The notes under the pieces are model-generated. The model did not search any database. It was not told where the DNA came from and saw nothing but the letters and a program-made list of their open reading frames with translations. Of a stretch of DNA of 64,000 nucleotides, positions 1 through 11,827 are shown piece after piece. Both the position numbers and the translations under genes were made by a program. Position 1 is the stretch's first letter; every line of letters starts with the position of its first letter. Source of the DNA: Malachius bipustulatus (taxonomy: Eukaryota; Arthropoda; Insecta; Coleoptera; Melyridae); assembly GCA_910589415.1 (NCBI GenBank), contig OU342631.1, positions 62,028,598 through 62,092,597 of the forward strand. Reading direction: 5' to 3'.

Positions 1-857
1 AACTGCGCTAGCGACACGCACTTGGGCTGCGTTAGCGTCCCACCAACGACCGTTAGCGGCCCACCAATGGCGGCTAGCATCGCTATCTCATTTTTATTAC
101 TTTTATGCAATCCTGGAATCCAAACGTCAACTGCGCTTGCGACACGCACTTGGGCTGCGTTAGCGGCCCACCAATGACCGTTAGCGGCCCACCAATGGCC
201 GCTAGCGTCGCGATCTCCGTTCATTTTTATTACTTTTATGCAATCCTGGAATCCACACGTCAACTGCGCTAGCGACACGCACTTGGATTGCGTTAGCGGC
301 CCACCAATGACCGCTAGCGGCCCACCAATGGCCGCTAGCGTTCATTTTTATTACTTTTATGCAATCCTGGAATCCACACGCCAACTGCGCTAGCGACACG
401 CACTTGAGCTGCGTTAGAACCACCAATGACCGTTAGCGGCCCAACAATTGCCGCTAGCGTCGCGATCTCCGTTCATTTTTATTACTTTAATGCAATCCTG
501 GAATCCACACGCCAACTGCGCTAGCGACACGCACTCGGGCTGCGTTAGCTGCCCACCAATGACCGTTAGCGGCCCACCAATGGCCGCTAGCGCCGCGATC
601 TCCGTTCATTTTTATTACTTTTATGCTATCCTGGAATCCACAAGTCAACTGCGCTAGCGACACGCACTTGGGCTGCGGTAGCAGCCCACCAATGACCGTT
701 AGCGGCCCACCAATGGCCCCTAGCGTCGCGATCTCCGTTAATTTTTTTTAACTTTCTTGCAATCCTGGAATCCACACGCCAACTGCGCTAGCGACACCAC
801 TTTGCTGCGTTAGCGGCCCACCAATGACCGTTAGCGGCCCACCAATGGCCGCTAGCG

Positions 858-890
858 TTCATTTTTCGTTAGCGGGCAGCCTAAGTGGCC
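858..890 (+). repeat. Compact truncated monomer, GGGCAGCCTAAGTGG type
   Basis: The head TTCATTTTT is joined straight to CGTTAGCGGGCAGCC, skipping the middle of the monomer, and then runs via CTAAGTGGCCAACTCCG back into the normal GCTAGCGACACGC. The words GGGCAGCCTAAGTG are not part of the normal monomer. Confidence 0.8.
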
Positions 891-1486
891 AACTCCGCTA
901 GCGACACGCACTTGGGCTGCGATAGCGGCCCACCAATGACCGTTAGCGGCCCACCAATGGCCGCTAGCATTCATTTTTATTACTTTTATGCAATCCTGGA
1001 GTCCACACGCCAACTGCGCTAGCGACACGCACTTGAGCTGCGTTAGAACCACCAATGACCGTTAGCGGCCCAACAATTGCCGCTAGCGTCGCGATCTCCG
1101 TTCATTTTTATTACTTTGATGCAATCCTGGAATCCACACGCCAACTGCGCTAGCGACACGCACTCGGGCTGCGTTAGCTGCCCACCAATGACCGTTAGCG
1201 GCCCACCAATGGCCGCTAGCGCCGCGATCTCCGTTCATTTTTATTACTTTTATGCTATCCTGGAATCCACAAGTCAACTGCGCTAGCGACACGCACTTGG
1301 GCTGCGTTAGCAGCCCACCAATGACCGTTAGCGGCCCACCAATGGCCCCTAGCGTCGCGATCTCCGTTCATTTTTTTTAACTTTCTTGCAATCCTGGAAT
1401 CCACACGCCAACTGCGCTAGCGACACCACTTTGCTGCGTTAGCGGCCCACCAATGACCGTTAGCGGCCCACCAATGGCCGCTAGCG

Positions 1487-1519
1487 TTCATTTTTCGTTA
1501 GCGGGCAGCCTAAGTGGCC
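1487..1519 (+). repeat. Compact truncated monomer, second copy
   Basis: This is the same head-to-subrepeat fusion as at 858, carried here by the 629-bp duplication. Confidence 0.8.
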
Positions 1520-2923
1520 AACTCCGCTAGCGACACGCACTTGGGCTGCGATAGCGGCCCACCAATGACCGTTAGCGGCCCACCAATGGCCGCTAGCATT
1601 CATTTTTATTACTTTTATGCAATCCTGGAATCCACACGCCAACTGCGCTAGCGACACGCACTTGAGCTGCGTTAGCGAACCACCAATGACCGTTAGCGGC
1701 CCAACAATTGCCGCTAGCGTCGCGACCTCCGTTCATTTTTATTACTTTGATGCAATCCTGGAATCCACACGCCAACTGCGCTAGCGACACGCACTCGGGC
1801 TGCGTAAGCTGCCCACCAATGACCGTTAGCGGCCCACCAATGGCCGCTAGCGTCGCGATCTCCATTCATTCTTATCACTTTTATGCAATCCTGGAATCCA
1901 CACGCCAACTACGCTAGCGACACGCACTTGGGCTGCGTTAGCGGCCCACCAATGACAGTTAGCGGCCCACCAATTGCCGCTAGCGTTCATTTCTATTACT
2001 TTTATGCAATCCTGGAATCCACACGCCAACTGCGCTAGCAACACGCACATGGGCTGCGTTAGCGAACCACCAATGATCGTTAGCGGCCCACCAATGGCCG
2101 CTAGCGTCGCGATCTCCGTTTATTCTTATTACTTTCTTGCAATCCTAGAGTCCACACGCCAACTGCGCTAGCGACACTCACTTTTCTGCGTTAGCGGCTC
2201 ACCAATGGCCGCTAGCGGCCCACCAATGGCCGCTAGCGTCGCGATCTCCGTTCATTTTTATTACTTTTATGCAATCCTGGAATCCACACGCCAACTGCGC
2301 TAGCGACACGCACTTGGGCTGCGTTAGCGGCCCACCAATGACCGTTAGCGGCCCACCAATGGCCGCTAGCGTTCATTATTATTACTTTCATGCAATCCTG
2401 GAATCCACACGCCAACTGCGCTTGCGACACGCACTTGGGCTGCGTTAGCGGCCCACCAATGACCGTTAGCGGTCCACCAATGGTCTCTAACGTCGCGATC
2501 TCCGTTCATTTTAATTACTTTTATGCAATCCTGGAATCCACACGCCAACTGCGCTAGCGACACGCACTCGGGCTGCGTTAGCTGGCCACCAATGACCGTT
2601 AGCGGCCCACCAATGGCCGCTAGCGTCGCGGTGTCCGTTCATTTTTATTACTTTCATGCAATCCTGGAATCCACACGCCAACTGCGCTAGCGACACGCAC
2701 TTGGGCTGCGTTAGCGGCCCACCAATGACCGTTAGCGGCCCACCAATGGCCGCTAGCGTCGCGATCTCCGCTCATTTTTATTACTTTTATGCAATCCTGG
2801 AATCCACACGCCAACTGCGCTAGCGACACGCACTTGGGCTGCATTAGCGAACAACCAATGACCGTTAGCGGCCCACCAATGGCCGCTAGCGTCGCGATCT
2901 CCGTTCATTTTTATTACTTTCTT

Positions 2924-3064
2924 GCAATCCTAGAATCCACACGCCAACTGCGCTAGCGACACTCACTTTTCTGCGTTAGCGGCTCACCAATGGCCACTAG
3001 CGGCCCACAAATGGTCGCTAGCGGCTCACAAATGGCCGCTAGGGTTCATTTTTATTACTTTCAT
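2924..3064 (+). repeat. 141-bp monomer with degenerate triple subrepeats
   Basis: This class starts with the GCAATCCTAGAATCC variant, then GACACTCACTTTTCTGCG, then three degenerate 21-mers containing GGCTCACCAATGG, GGCCCACAAATGG and GGCTCACAAATGG, and ends in CCGCTAGGGTTC. The GCTAGGG end breaks the usual palindrome. Other copies end at about 3,850, 10,992, 12,190, 15,032, 18,141, 20,282, 22,070, 22,917, 23,190, 23,970, 26,408, 31,780, 32,188, 50,428, 52,752 and 54,230. I found none between about 32.2 and 50.3 kb. Confidence 0.88.
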
Positions 3065-3197
3065 GCAATCCTGGAGTCCACACGCCAACTGCGCTAGCGA
3101 CACGCACTTGGGCTGCGTTAGCGGCCCACCAATGACCGTTAGCGGCTCACCAATGGCCGCTAGCGTCGCGATCTCCGTTCATTTTTATTACTTTTAT

Positions 3198-3351
3198 GCA
3201 ATCCTGGAATCCACACGTCAACTGCGCTAGCGACACGCACTTGGGCTGCGTAAGCGGCCCACCAATGACCGTTAGCGGCCCACCAATGACCGTTAGCGGC
3301 CTACCAATGGCCGCTAGCGTCGCGATCTCTATTCATTCTTATTACTTTTAT
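3198..3351 (+). repeat. 154-bp monomer with three 21-bp subrepeats
   Basis: The distance between successive GCAATCC sites is 154 bp, exactly 133 plus 21. Three CCAAT-bearing subrepeats lie in a row, the third reading GCGGCCTACCAATGG. The same class appears at about 4,008, 6,307, 11,146, 12,343, 15,186, 24,123, 26,561, 29,584, 32,341, 35,364, 38,567, 41,129 and 54,381. Confidence 0.9.
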
Positions 3352-5545
3352 GCAATCCTGGAATCCACACGCCAATTACGCTAGCGACACGCACTTGGGC
3401 TGCGTTAGCGGCCCACCAATGACAGTTAGCGGCCCACCAATGGCCGCTAGCGTTCATTTCTATTACTTTCATGCAATCCTGGAATCCACACGCCAACTGC
3501 GCTAGCGACACGCACTTGGGCTGCGTTAGCGTCCCACCAACGACCGTTAGCGGCCCACCAATGGCGGCTAGCATCGCTATCTCATTTTTATTACTTTTAT
3601 GCAATCCTGGAATCCACACGTCAACTGCGCTAGCGACACGCACTTGGGCTGCGTTAGCGGCCCACCAATGACCGTTAGCGGCTCACCAATGGCCGCTAGC
3701 GTCGCGATCTCCGTTCATTTTTATTACTTTCTTGCAATCCTAGAATCCACACGCCAACTGCGCTAGCGACACTCACTTTTCTGCGTTAGCGGCTCACCAA
3801 TGGCCACTAGCGGCCCACAAATGGTCGCTAGCGGCTCACAAATGGCCGCTAGGGTTCATTTTTATTACTTTCATGCAATCCTGGAGTCCACACGCCAACT
3901 GCGCTAGCGACACGCAGTTGGGCTGCGTTAGCGGCCCACCAATGACCGTTAGCGGCCCACCAATGGCCGCTAGCGTCGCGATCTCCGTTCATTTTTATTA
4001 CTTTTATGCAATCCTGGAATCCACACGTCAACTGCGCTAGCGACACGCACTTGGGCTGCGTAAGCGGCCTACCAATGACCGTTAGCGGCCCACCAATGAC
4101 CGTTAGCGGCCTACCAATGGCCGCTAGCGTCGCGATCTCTATTCATTCTTATTACTTTTATGCAATCCTGGAATCCACACGCCAATTACGCTAGCGACAC
4201 GCACATGGGCTGCGTTAGCGGCCCACCAATGACAGTTAGCGGCCCACCAATGGCCGCTAGCGTTCATTTCTATTACTTTCATGCAATCCTGGAATCCACA
4301 CGCCAACTGCGCTAGCGACACGCACTTGGGCTGCGTTAGCGTCCCACCAACGACCGTTAGCGGCCCACCAATGGCGGCTAGCATCGCTATCTCATTTTTA
4401 TTACTTTTATGCAATCCTGGAATCCACACGTCAACTGCGCTAGCGACACGTACTTGGGCTGCGTTAGCGGCCCACCAATGACCGTTAGCGGCCCACCAAT
4501 GGCCGCTAGCGTCGCGATCTCCGTTCATTTTTATTACTTTTATGCAATCCTGGAATCCACACGTCAACTGCGCTAGCGACACGCACTTGGACTGCGTTAG
4601 CGGCCCACCAATGACCGTTAGCGGCCCACCAATGGCCGCTAGCGTTCATTTTTATTACTTTTATGCAATCCTGGAATCCACACGCCAACTGCGCTAGCGA
4701 CACGCACTTGAGCTGCGTTAGAACCACCAATGACCGTTAGCGGCCCAACAATTGCCGCTAGCGTCGCGATCTCCGTTCATTTTTATTACTTTGATGCAAT
4801 CCTGGAATCCACACGCCAACTGCGCTAGCGACACGCACTCGGGCTGCGTTAGCTGCCCACCAATGACCGTTAGCGGCCCACCAATGGCCGCTAGCGTCGC
4901 GATCTCCGTTCATTTTTATTACTTTTATGCAATCCTGGAATCCACACGTCAACTGCGCTAGCGACACGCACTTGGATTGCGTTAGCGGCCCACCAATGAC
5001 CGTTAGCGGCCCACCAATGGCCGCTAGCGTTCATTTTTATTACTTTTATGCAATCCTGGAATCCACACGCCAACTGCGCTAGCGACACGCACTTGAGCTG
5101 CGTTAGAACCACCAATGACCGTTAGCGGCCCAACAATTGCCGCTAGCGTCGCGATCTCCGTTCATTTTTACTACTTTGATGCAATCCTGGAATCCACACA
5201 CCAACTGCGCTAGCGACACGCACTCGGGCTGCGTTAGCTGCCCACCAATGACCGTTAGCGGCCCACCAATGGCCGCTAGCGCCGCGATCTCCGTTCATTT
5301 TTATTACTTTTATGCAATCCTGGAATCCACACGTCAACTGCGCTAGCGACACGCACTTGGGCTGCGTTAGCGGCCCACCAATGACCGTTAGCGGCCCACC
5401 AATGGCCCCTAGCGTCGCGATCTCCGTTCATTTTTATTACTTTCTTGCAATCCTGGAATCCACACGCCAACTGCGCTAGCGACACCACTTTGCTGCGTTA
5501 GCGGCCCACCAATGACCGTTAGCGGCCCACCAATGGCCGCTAACG

Positions 5546-5645
5546 GTCATTTTTCGTTAGCGGGCAGCCTAAGTGCGTCATTTTTCGTTAGCGTCCCACC
5601 AATTGCGTTCATTTTTCATTAGCGGCCGACCAATGGCCGCTAGCG
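5546..5645 (+). repeat. 100-bp cluster of three mini-units
   Basis: Three abbreviated units in a row, each fusing a TCATTTTT head to a TTAGCGG subrepeat: one with GGGCAGCCTAAGTGCG, one with GCGTCCCACCAATTGCG, and one with CATTAGCGGCCGACC that leads into CCGCTAGCGTTAATTTTT. Each mini-unit is about 30-39 bp. The same 100-bp block recurs eleven more times in the window. Confidence 0.85.
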
Positions 5646-7844
5646 TTAATTTTTATTACTTTCATGCAATCCTGGAATCCACACGCCAACTGCACTAGCG
5701 ACACGCACTTGGATTGCGTTAGCGGCCCACCAATGACCGTTAGCGGCCCACCATTGGCCGCTAGCGTTCATTTTTATTACTTTTCTGCAATCCTGGAATC
5801 CACACGCCAACTGCGCTAGCGACACGCACTTGAGCTGCGTTAGCGAACCACCAATGACCGTAAGCGGCCCAACAATTGCCGCTAGCGTCGCGATCTCCAT
5901 TCATTCTTATTACTTTTATGCAATCCTGGAATCCACACGCCAACTACGCTAGCGACACGCACTTGGGCTGCGTTAGCGGCCCACCAATGACCGTTAGCGG
6001 CCCACCAATGGCCGCTAGCGTTCATTTTTATTACTTTTCTGCAATCCTGGAATCCACACGCCAACTGCGCTAGCGACACGCACTTGAGCTGCGTTAGCGA
6101 ACCACCAATGACCGTTAGCGGCCCAAAAATTGCCGCTAGCGTCGCGATCTCCGTTCATTTTTATTACTTTGATGCAATCCTGGAATCCACACGCCAAATG
6201 CGCTAGCAACACGCACTCGGGCTGCGTTAGCTGCCCACCAATGACCGTTAGCGGCCCACCAATGGCCGCTAGCGTCGCGATCTCCGTTCATTTTTATTAC
6301 TTTTATGCAATCCTGGAATCCACATGTCAACTGCGCTAGCGACACGCACTTGGGCTGCGTAAGCGGCCTACCAATGACCGTTAGCGGCCCACCAATGACC
6401 GTTAGCGGCCTACCAATGGCCGCTAGCGTCGCGATCTCTATTCATTCTTATTACTTTTATGCAATCCTGGAATCCACACGCCAATTACGCTAGCGACACG
6501 CACATGGGCTGCGTTAGCGGCCCACCAATGACAGTTAGCGGCCCACCAATGGCCGCTAGCGTTCATTTCTATTACTTTCATGCAATCCTGGAATCCACAC
6601 GCCAACTGCGCTAGCGACACGCACTTGGGCTGCGTTAGCGTCCCACCAACGACCGTTAGCGGCCCACCAATGGCGGCTAGCATCGCTATCTCATTTTTAT
6701 TACTTTTATGCAATCCTGGAATCCACACGTCAACTGCGCTAGCGACACGTACTTGGGCTGCGTTAGCGGCCCACCAATGACCGTTAGCGGCCCACCAATG
6801 GCCGCTAGCGTCGCGATCTCCGTTCATTTTTATTACTTTTATGCAATCCTGGAATCCACACGTCAACTGCGCTAGCGACACGCACTTGGATTGCGTTAGC
6901 GGCCCACCAATGACCGTTAGCGGCCCACCAATGGCCGCTAGCGTTCATTTTTATTACTTTTATGCAATCCTGGAATCCACACGCCAACTGCGCTAGCGAC
7001 ACGCACTTGAGCTGCGTTAGAACCACCAATGACCGTTAGCGGCCCAACAATTGCCGCTAGCGTCGCGATCTCCGTTCATTTTTATTACTTTGATGCAATC
7101 CTGGAATCCACACGCCAACTGCGCTAGCGACACGCACTCGGGCTGCGTTAGCTGCCCACCAATGACCGTTAGCGGCCCACCAATGGCCGCTAGCGTCGCG
7201 ATCTCCGTTCATTTTTATTACTTTTATGCAATCCTGGAATCCACACGTCAACTGCGCTAGCGACACGCACTTGGATTGCGTTAGCGGCCCACCAATGACC
7301 GTTAGCGGCCCACCAATGGCCGCTAGCGTTCATTTTTATTACTTTTATGCAATCCTGGAATCCACACGCCAACTGCGCTAGCGACACGCACTTGAGCTGC
7401 GTTAGAACCACCAATGACCGTTAGCGGCCCAACAATTGCCGCTAGCGTCGCGATCTCCGTTCATTTTTACTACTTTGATGCAATCCTGGAATCCACACAC
7501 CAACTGCGCTAGCGACACGCACTCGGGCTGCGTTAGCTGCCCACCAATGACCGTTAGCGGCCCACCAATGGCCGCTAGCGCCGCGATCTCCGTTCATTTT
7601 TATTACTTTTATGCAATCCTGGAATCCACACGTCAACTGCGCTAGCGACACGCACTTGGGCTGCGTTAGCGGCCCACCAATGACCGTTAGCGGCCCACCA
7701 ATGGCCCCTAGCGTCGCGATCTCCGTTCATTTTTATTACTTTCTTGCAATCCTGGAATCCACACGCCAACTGCGCTAGCGACACCACTTTGCTGCGTTAG
7801 CGGCCCACCAATGACCGTTAGCGGCTCACCAATGGCCGCTAGCG

Positions 7845-7944
7845 TTCATTTTTCGTTAGCGGGCAGCCTAAGTGCGTCATTTTTCGTTAGCGTCCCACCA
7901 ATTGCGTTCATTTTTCATTAGCGGCCGACCAATGGCCGCTAGCG
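7845..7944 (+). repeat. 100-bp mini-unit cluster
   Basis: Copy of the 5,546 cluster at a 2,299-bp offset. It has the regular TTCATTTTT start where the first copy has GTCATTTTT. Confidence 0.85.
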
Positions 7945-8605
7945 TTAATTTTTATTACTTTCATGCAATCCTGGAATCCACACGCCAACTGCACTAGCGA
8001 CACGCACTTGGATTGCGTTAGCGGCCCACCAATGACCGTTAGCGGCCCACCATTGGCCGCTAGCGTTCATTTTTATTACTTTTCTGCAATCCTGGAATCC
8101 ACACGCCAAGTGCGCTAGCGACACGCACTTGAGCTGCGTTAGCGAACCACCAATGACCGTTAGCGGCCCAACAATTGCCGCTAGCGTCGCGATCTCCATT
8201 CATTCTTATTACTTTTATGCAATCCTGGAATCCACACGCCAACTACGCTAGCGACACGCACTTGGGCTGCGTTAGCGGCCCACCAATGACCGTTAGCGGC
8301 CCACCAATGGCCGCTAGCGTTCATTTTTATTACTTTTCTGCAATCCTGGAATCCACACGCCAACTGCGCTAGCGACACGCACTTGAGCTGCGTTAGCGAA
8401 CCACCAATGACCGTTAGCGGCCCAACAATTGCCGCTAGCGTCGCGATCTCCGTTCATTTTTATTACTTTGATGCAATCCTGGAATCCACACGCCAAATGC
8501 GCTAGCAACACGCACTCGGGCTGCGTTAGCTGCCCACCAATGACCGTTAGCGGCCCACCAATGGCCGCTAGCGTCGCGATCTCCGTTCATTTTTATTACT
8601 TTCTT

Positions 8606-8704
8606 GCAATCCTAGAATCCACACGCCAACTGCGCTAGCGACACTCACTTTTCTGCGTTAGCGGCTCACCAATGGCCGCTAGCGTTCATTTTTATTACTT
8701 TCAT
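8606..8704 (+). repeat. 99-bp monomer with one subrepeat
   Basis: This unit carries GACACTCACTTTTCTGCG, which is one base shorter than the usual GACACGCACTTGGGCTGCG, followed by a single 21-mer and the CCGCTAGCG end. Its length is 121 minus 21 minus 1. Many copies occur, typically just upstream of a unit with ACTTTCATGCAATCC. Confidence 0.88.
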
Positions 8705-8872
8705 GCAATCCTGGAATCCACACGCCAACTGCACTAGCGACACGTACTTGGATTGCGTTGGCGGCCCACCATTGGCCGCTAGCATCGCGATCTCCGTTCT
8801 TTCTTATTACTTTTATGCAATCCTGGAATCCACACGCCAACTACGCTAGCGAGACACACTTGGGCTGCGTTA

Positions 8873-11660
8873 GCGGCCCACCAATGACCGTTAGCGGCCC
8901 ACCAATGGCCGCTAGCGTTCATTTTTATTACTTTTATGCAATCCTGGAATCCACACGCCAACTGCGCTAGCGACACGCACTTGAGCTGCGTTAGAACCAC
9001 CAATGACCGTTAGCGGCCCAACAATTGCCGCTAGCGTCGCGATCTCCGTTCATTTTTATTACTTTGATGCAATCCTGGAATCCACACGCCAACTGCGCTA
9101 GCGACACGCACTCGGGCTGCGTTAGCTGCCCACCAATGACCGTTAGCGGCCCACCAATGGCCGCTAGCGCCGCGATCTCCGTTCATTTTTATTACTTTTA
9201 TGCTATCCTGGAATCCACAAGTCAACTGCGCTAGCGACACGCACTTGGGCTGCGTTAGCAGCCCACCAATGACCGTTAGCGGCCCACCAATGGCCCCTAG
9301 CGTCGCGATCTCCGTTCATTTTTTTTAACTTTCTTGCAATCCTGGAATCCACACGCCAACTGCGCTAGCGACACCACTTTGCTGCGTTAGCGGCCCACCA
9401 ATGACCGTTAGCGGCCCACCAATGGCCGCTAGCGTTCATTTTTCGTTAGCGGGCAGCCTAAGTGGCCAACTCCGCTAGCGACACGCACTTGGGCTGCGAT
9501 AGCGGCCCACCAATGACCGTTAGCGGCCCACCAATGGCCGCTAGCATTCATTTTTATTACTTTTATGCAATCCTGGAATCCACACGCCAACTGCGCTAGC
9601 GACATGCACTTGAGCTGCGTTAGCGAACCACCAATGACCGTTAGCGGCCCAACAATTGCCGCTAGCGTCGCGATCTCCGTTCATTTTTATTACTTTGATG
9701 CAATCCTGGAATCCACACGCCAACTGCGCTAGCGACACGCACTCGGGCTGCGTAAGCTGCCCACCAATGACCGTTAGCGGCCCACCAATGGCCGCTAGCG
9801 TCGCGATCTCCATTCATTCTTATCACTTTTATGCAATCCTGGAATCCACACGCCAACTACGCTAGCGACACGCACTTGGGCTGCGTTAGCGGCCCACCAA
9901 TGACAGTTAGCGGCCCACCAATGGCCGCTAGCGTTCATTTCTATTACTTTTATGCAATCCTGGAATCCACACGCCAACTGCGCTAGCAACACGCACTTGG
10001 GCTGCGTTAGCGAACCACCAATGATCGTTAGCGGCCCACCAATGGCCGCTAGCGTCGCGATCTCCGTTTATTCTTATTACTTTCTTGCAATCCTAGAGTC
10101 CACACGCCAACTGCGCTAGCGACACTCACTTTTCTGCGTTAGCGGCTCACCAATGGCCGCTAGCGGCCCACCAATGGCCGCTAGCGTCGCGATCTCCGTT
10201 CATTTTTATTACTTTCATGCAATCCTGGAATCCACACGCCAACTGCGCTAGCGACACGCACTTGGGCTGCGTTAGCGTCCCACCAATGACCGTTAGCGGC
10301 CCACCAATGGCCGCTAGCGTTCATTATTATTACTTTCATGCAATCCTGGAATCCACACGCCAACTGCGCTTGCGACACGCACTTGGGCTGCGTTAGCGGC
10401 CCACCAATGACCGTTAGCGGTCCACCAATGGTCTCTAACGTCGCGATCTCCGTTCATTTTTATTACTTTTATGCAATCCTGGAATCCACACGCCAACTGC
10501 GCTAGCGACACGCACTCGGGCTGCGTTAGCTGGCCACCAATGACCGTTAGCGGCCCACCAATGGCCGCTAGCGTCGCGGTGTCCGTTCATTTTTATTACT
10601 TTCTTGCAATCCTAGAATCCACACGCCAACTGCGCTAGCGACACGCACTTGGGCTGCGTTAGCGGCCCACCAATGACCGTTAGCGGCCCACCAATGGCCG
10701 CTAGCGTCGCGATCTCCGCTCATTTTTATTACTTTTATGCAATCCTGGAATCCACACGCCAACTGCGCTAGCGACACGCACTTGGGCTGCATTAGCGAAC
10801 AACCAATGACCGTTAGCGGCCCACCAATGGCCGCTAGCGTCGCGATCTCCGTTCATTTTTATTACTTTCTTGCAATCCTAGAATCCACACGCCAACTGCG
10901 CTAGCGACACTCACTTTTCTGCGTTAGCGGCTCACCAATGGCCACTAGCGGCCCACAAATGGTCGCTAGCGGCTCACAAATGGCCGCTAGGGTTCATTTT
11001 TATTACTTTCATGCAATCCTGGAGTCCACACGCCAACTGCGCTAGCGACACGCACTTGGGCTGCGTTAGCGGCCCACCAATGACCGTTAGCGGCCCACCA
11101 ATGGCCGCTAGCGTCGCGATCTCCGTTCATTTTTATTACTTTTATGCAATCCTGGAATCCACACGTCAACTGCGCTAGCGACACGCACTTGGGCTGCGTA
11201 AGCGGCCTACCAATGACCGTTAGCGGCCCACCAATGACCGTTAGCGGCCTACCAATGGCCGCTAGCGTCGCGATCTCTATTCATTCTTATTACTTTTATG
11301 CAATCCTGGAATCCACACGCCAATTACGCTAGCGACACGCACATGGGCTGCGTTAGCGGCCCACCAATGACAGTTAGCGGCCCACCAATGGCCGCTAGCG
11401 TTCATTTCTATTACTTTCATGCAATCCTGGAATCCACACGCCAACTGCGCTAGCGACACGCACTTGGGCTGCGTTAGCGTCCCACCAACGACCGTTAGCG
11501 GCCCACCAATGGCGGCTAGCATCGCTATCTCATTTTTATTACTTTTATGCAATCCTGGAATCCACACGTCAACTGCGCTAGCGACACGCACTTGGGCTGC
11601 GTTAGCGGCCCACCAATGACCGTTAGCGGCTCACCAATGGCCGCTAGCGTCGCGATCTCC
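8873..11660 (+). repeat. ~2.8-kb block, downstream copy of the 7,948-bp offset pair
   Basis: This is the partner of 925-3,712. Its last part is mosaic: around 11,200-11,340 it carries variants (GTAAGCGGCCTACC, CGCACATGGGC) typical of 4,066-4,210 rather than of its collinear partner, while the GGCTCACCAATGG at about 11,629 again matches its collinear partner. Confidence 0.83.
9435..9467 (+). repeat. Compact truncated monomer, third copy
   Basis: This is identical in form to the copy at 1,487 and lies exactly 7,948 bp downstream, consistent with the large block duplication. Confidence 0.8.
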
Positions 11661-11827
11661 ATTCATTCTTATTACTTTTATGCAATCCTGGAATCCACAC
11701 GTCAACTGCGCTAGCGACACGCACTTGGGCTGCGTTAGCGTCCAACCAATGACCGTTAGCGGCCCACCAATGGCCGCTAGCGTTCATTATTATTACTTTC
11801 ATGCAATCCTGGAATCCACACGCCAAC

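Larger units (their letters stand above)
361..1618 (+). repeat. 629-bp tandem duplication, two copies
   Basis: 361-989 matches 990-1,618, including the compact unit with CGGGCAGCCTAAGTGG near 858 and 1,487 and the shared CACCACTTTGCTGCG variant. After 1,619 a further partial copy starts but diverges within about 60 bp. Small differences mark the copies, such as CTGGAATCC versus CTGGAGTCC. Confidence 0.85.
925..3712 (+). repeat. ~2.8-kb block, upstream copy of the 7,948-bp offset pair
   Basis: This block matches 8,873-11,660 in the order, length and private variants of its units, including the truncated unit at 1,487, the GGTCCACCAATGGTCTC variant at about 2,470 and the 154-bp unit at 3,198. 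The copies diverge after the GGCTCACCAATGG variant near 3,681. Confidence 0.83.
2861..4540 (+). repeat. 810-bp tandem repeat, about two copies
   Basis: 2,861-3,670 matches 3,671-4,480, and the match continues about 60 bp further. Each copy holds a 141-bp unit, a 154-bp unit and a 128-bp unit in the same order. The second copy has private changes such as CGCAGTTGGG near 3,915 and CGCACATGGG near 4,204. Confidence 0.85.
3935..8599 (+). repeat. 2,299-bp tandem duplication, two copies
   Basis: 3,935-6,300 matches 6,234-8,599 at a constant offset of 2,299, with a few substitutions, for example CTTGGACTG versus CTTGGATTG, GACCGTAAGCGG versus GACCGTTAGCGG and CCCAAAAATTG versus CCCAACAATTG. Each copy ends in an ATGCGCTAGCAACACGC unit. 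Upstream of 3,935 and downstream of 8,599 the pair diverges abruptly. Confidence 0.88.

Noticed and set aside
4139..4582. Longest open frames (about 147 codons on the minus strand here and at 6,438-6,881; many of 60-110 codons on both strands)
   Set aside because: They repeat the satellite words, exist on both strands at once and start and stop at the same monomer sites throughout. They lengthen only where unit lengths happen to keep frame. There is no ribosome-site, intron or codon-bias signal and no reason to treat them as proteins; a test for purifying selection would be needed to reopen this.
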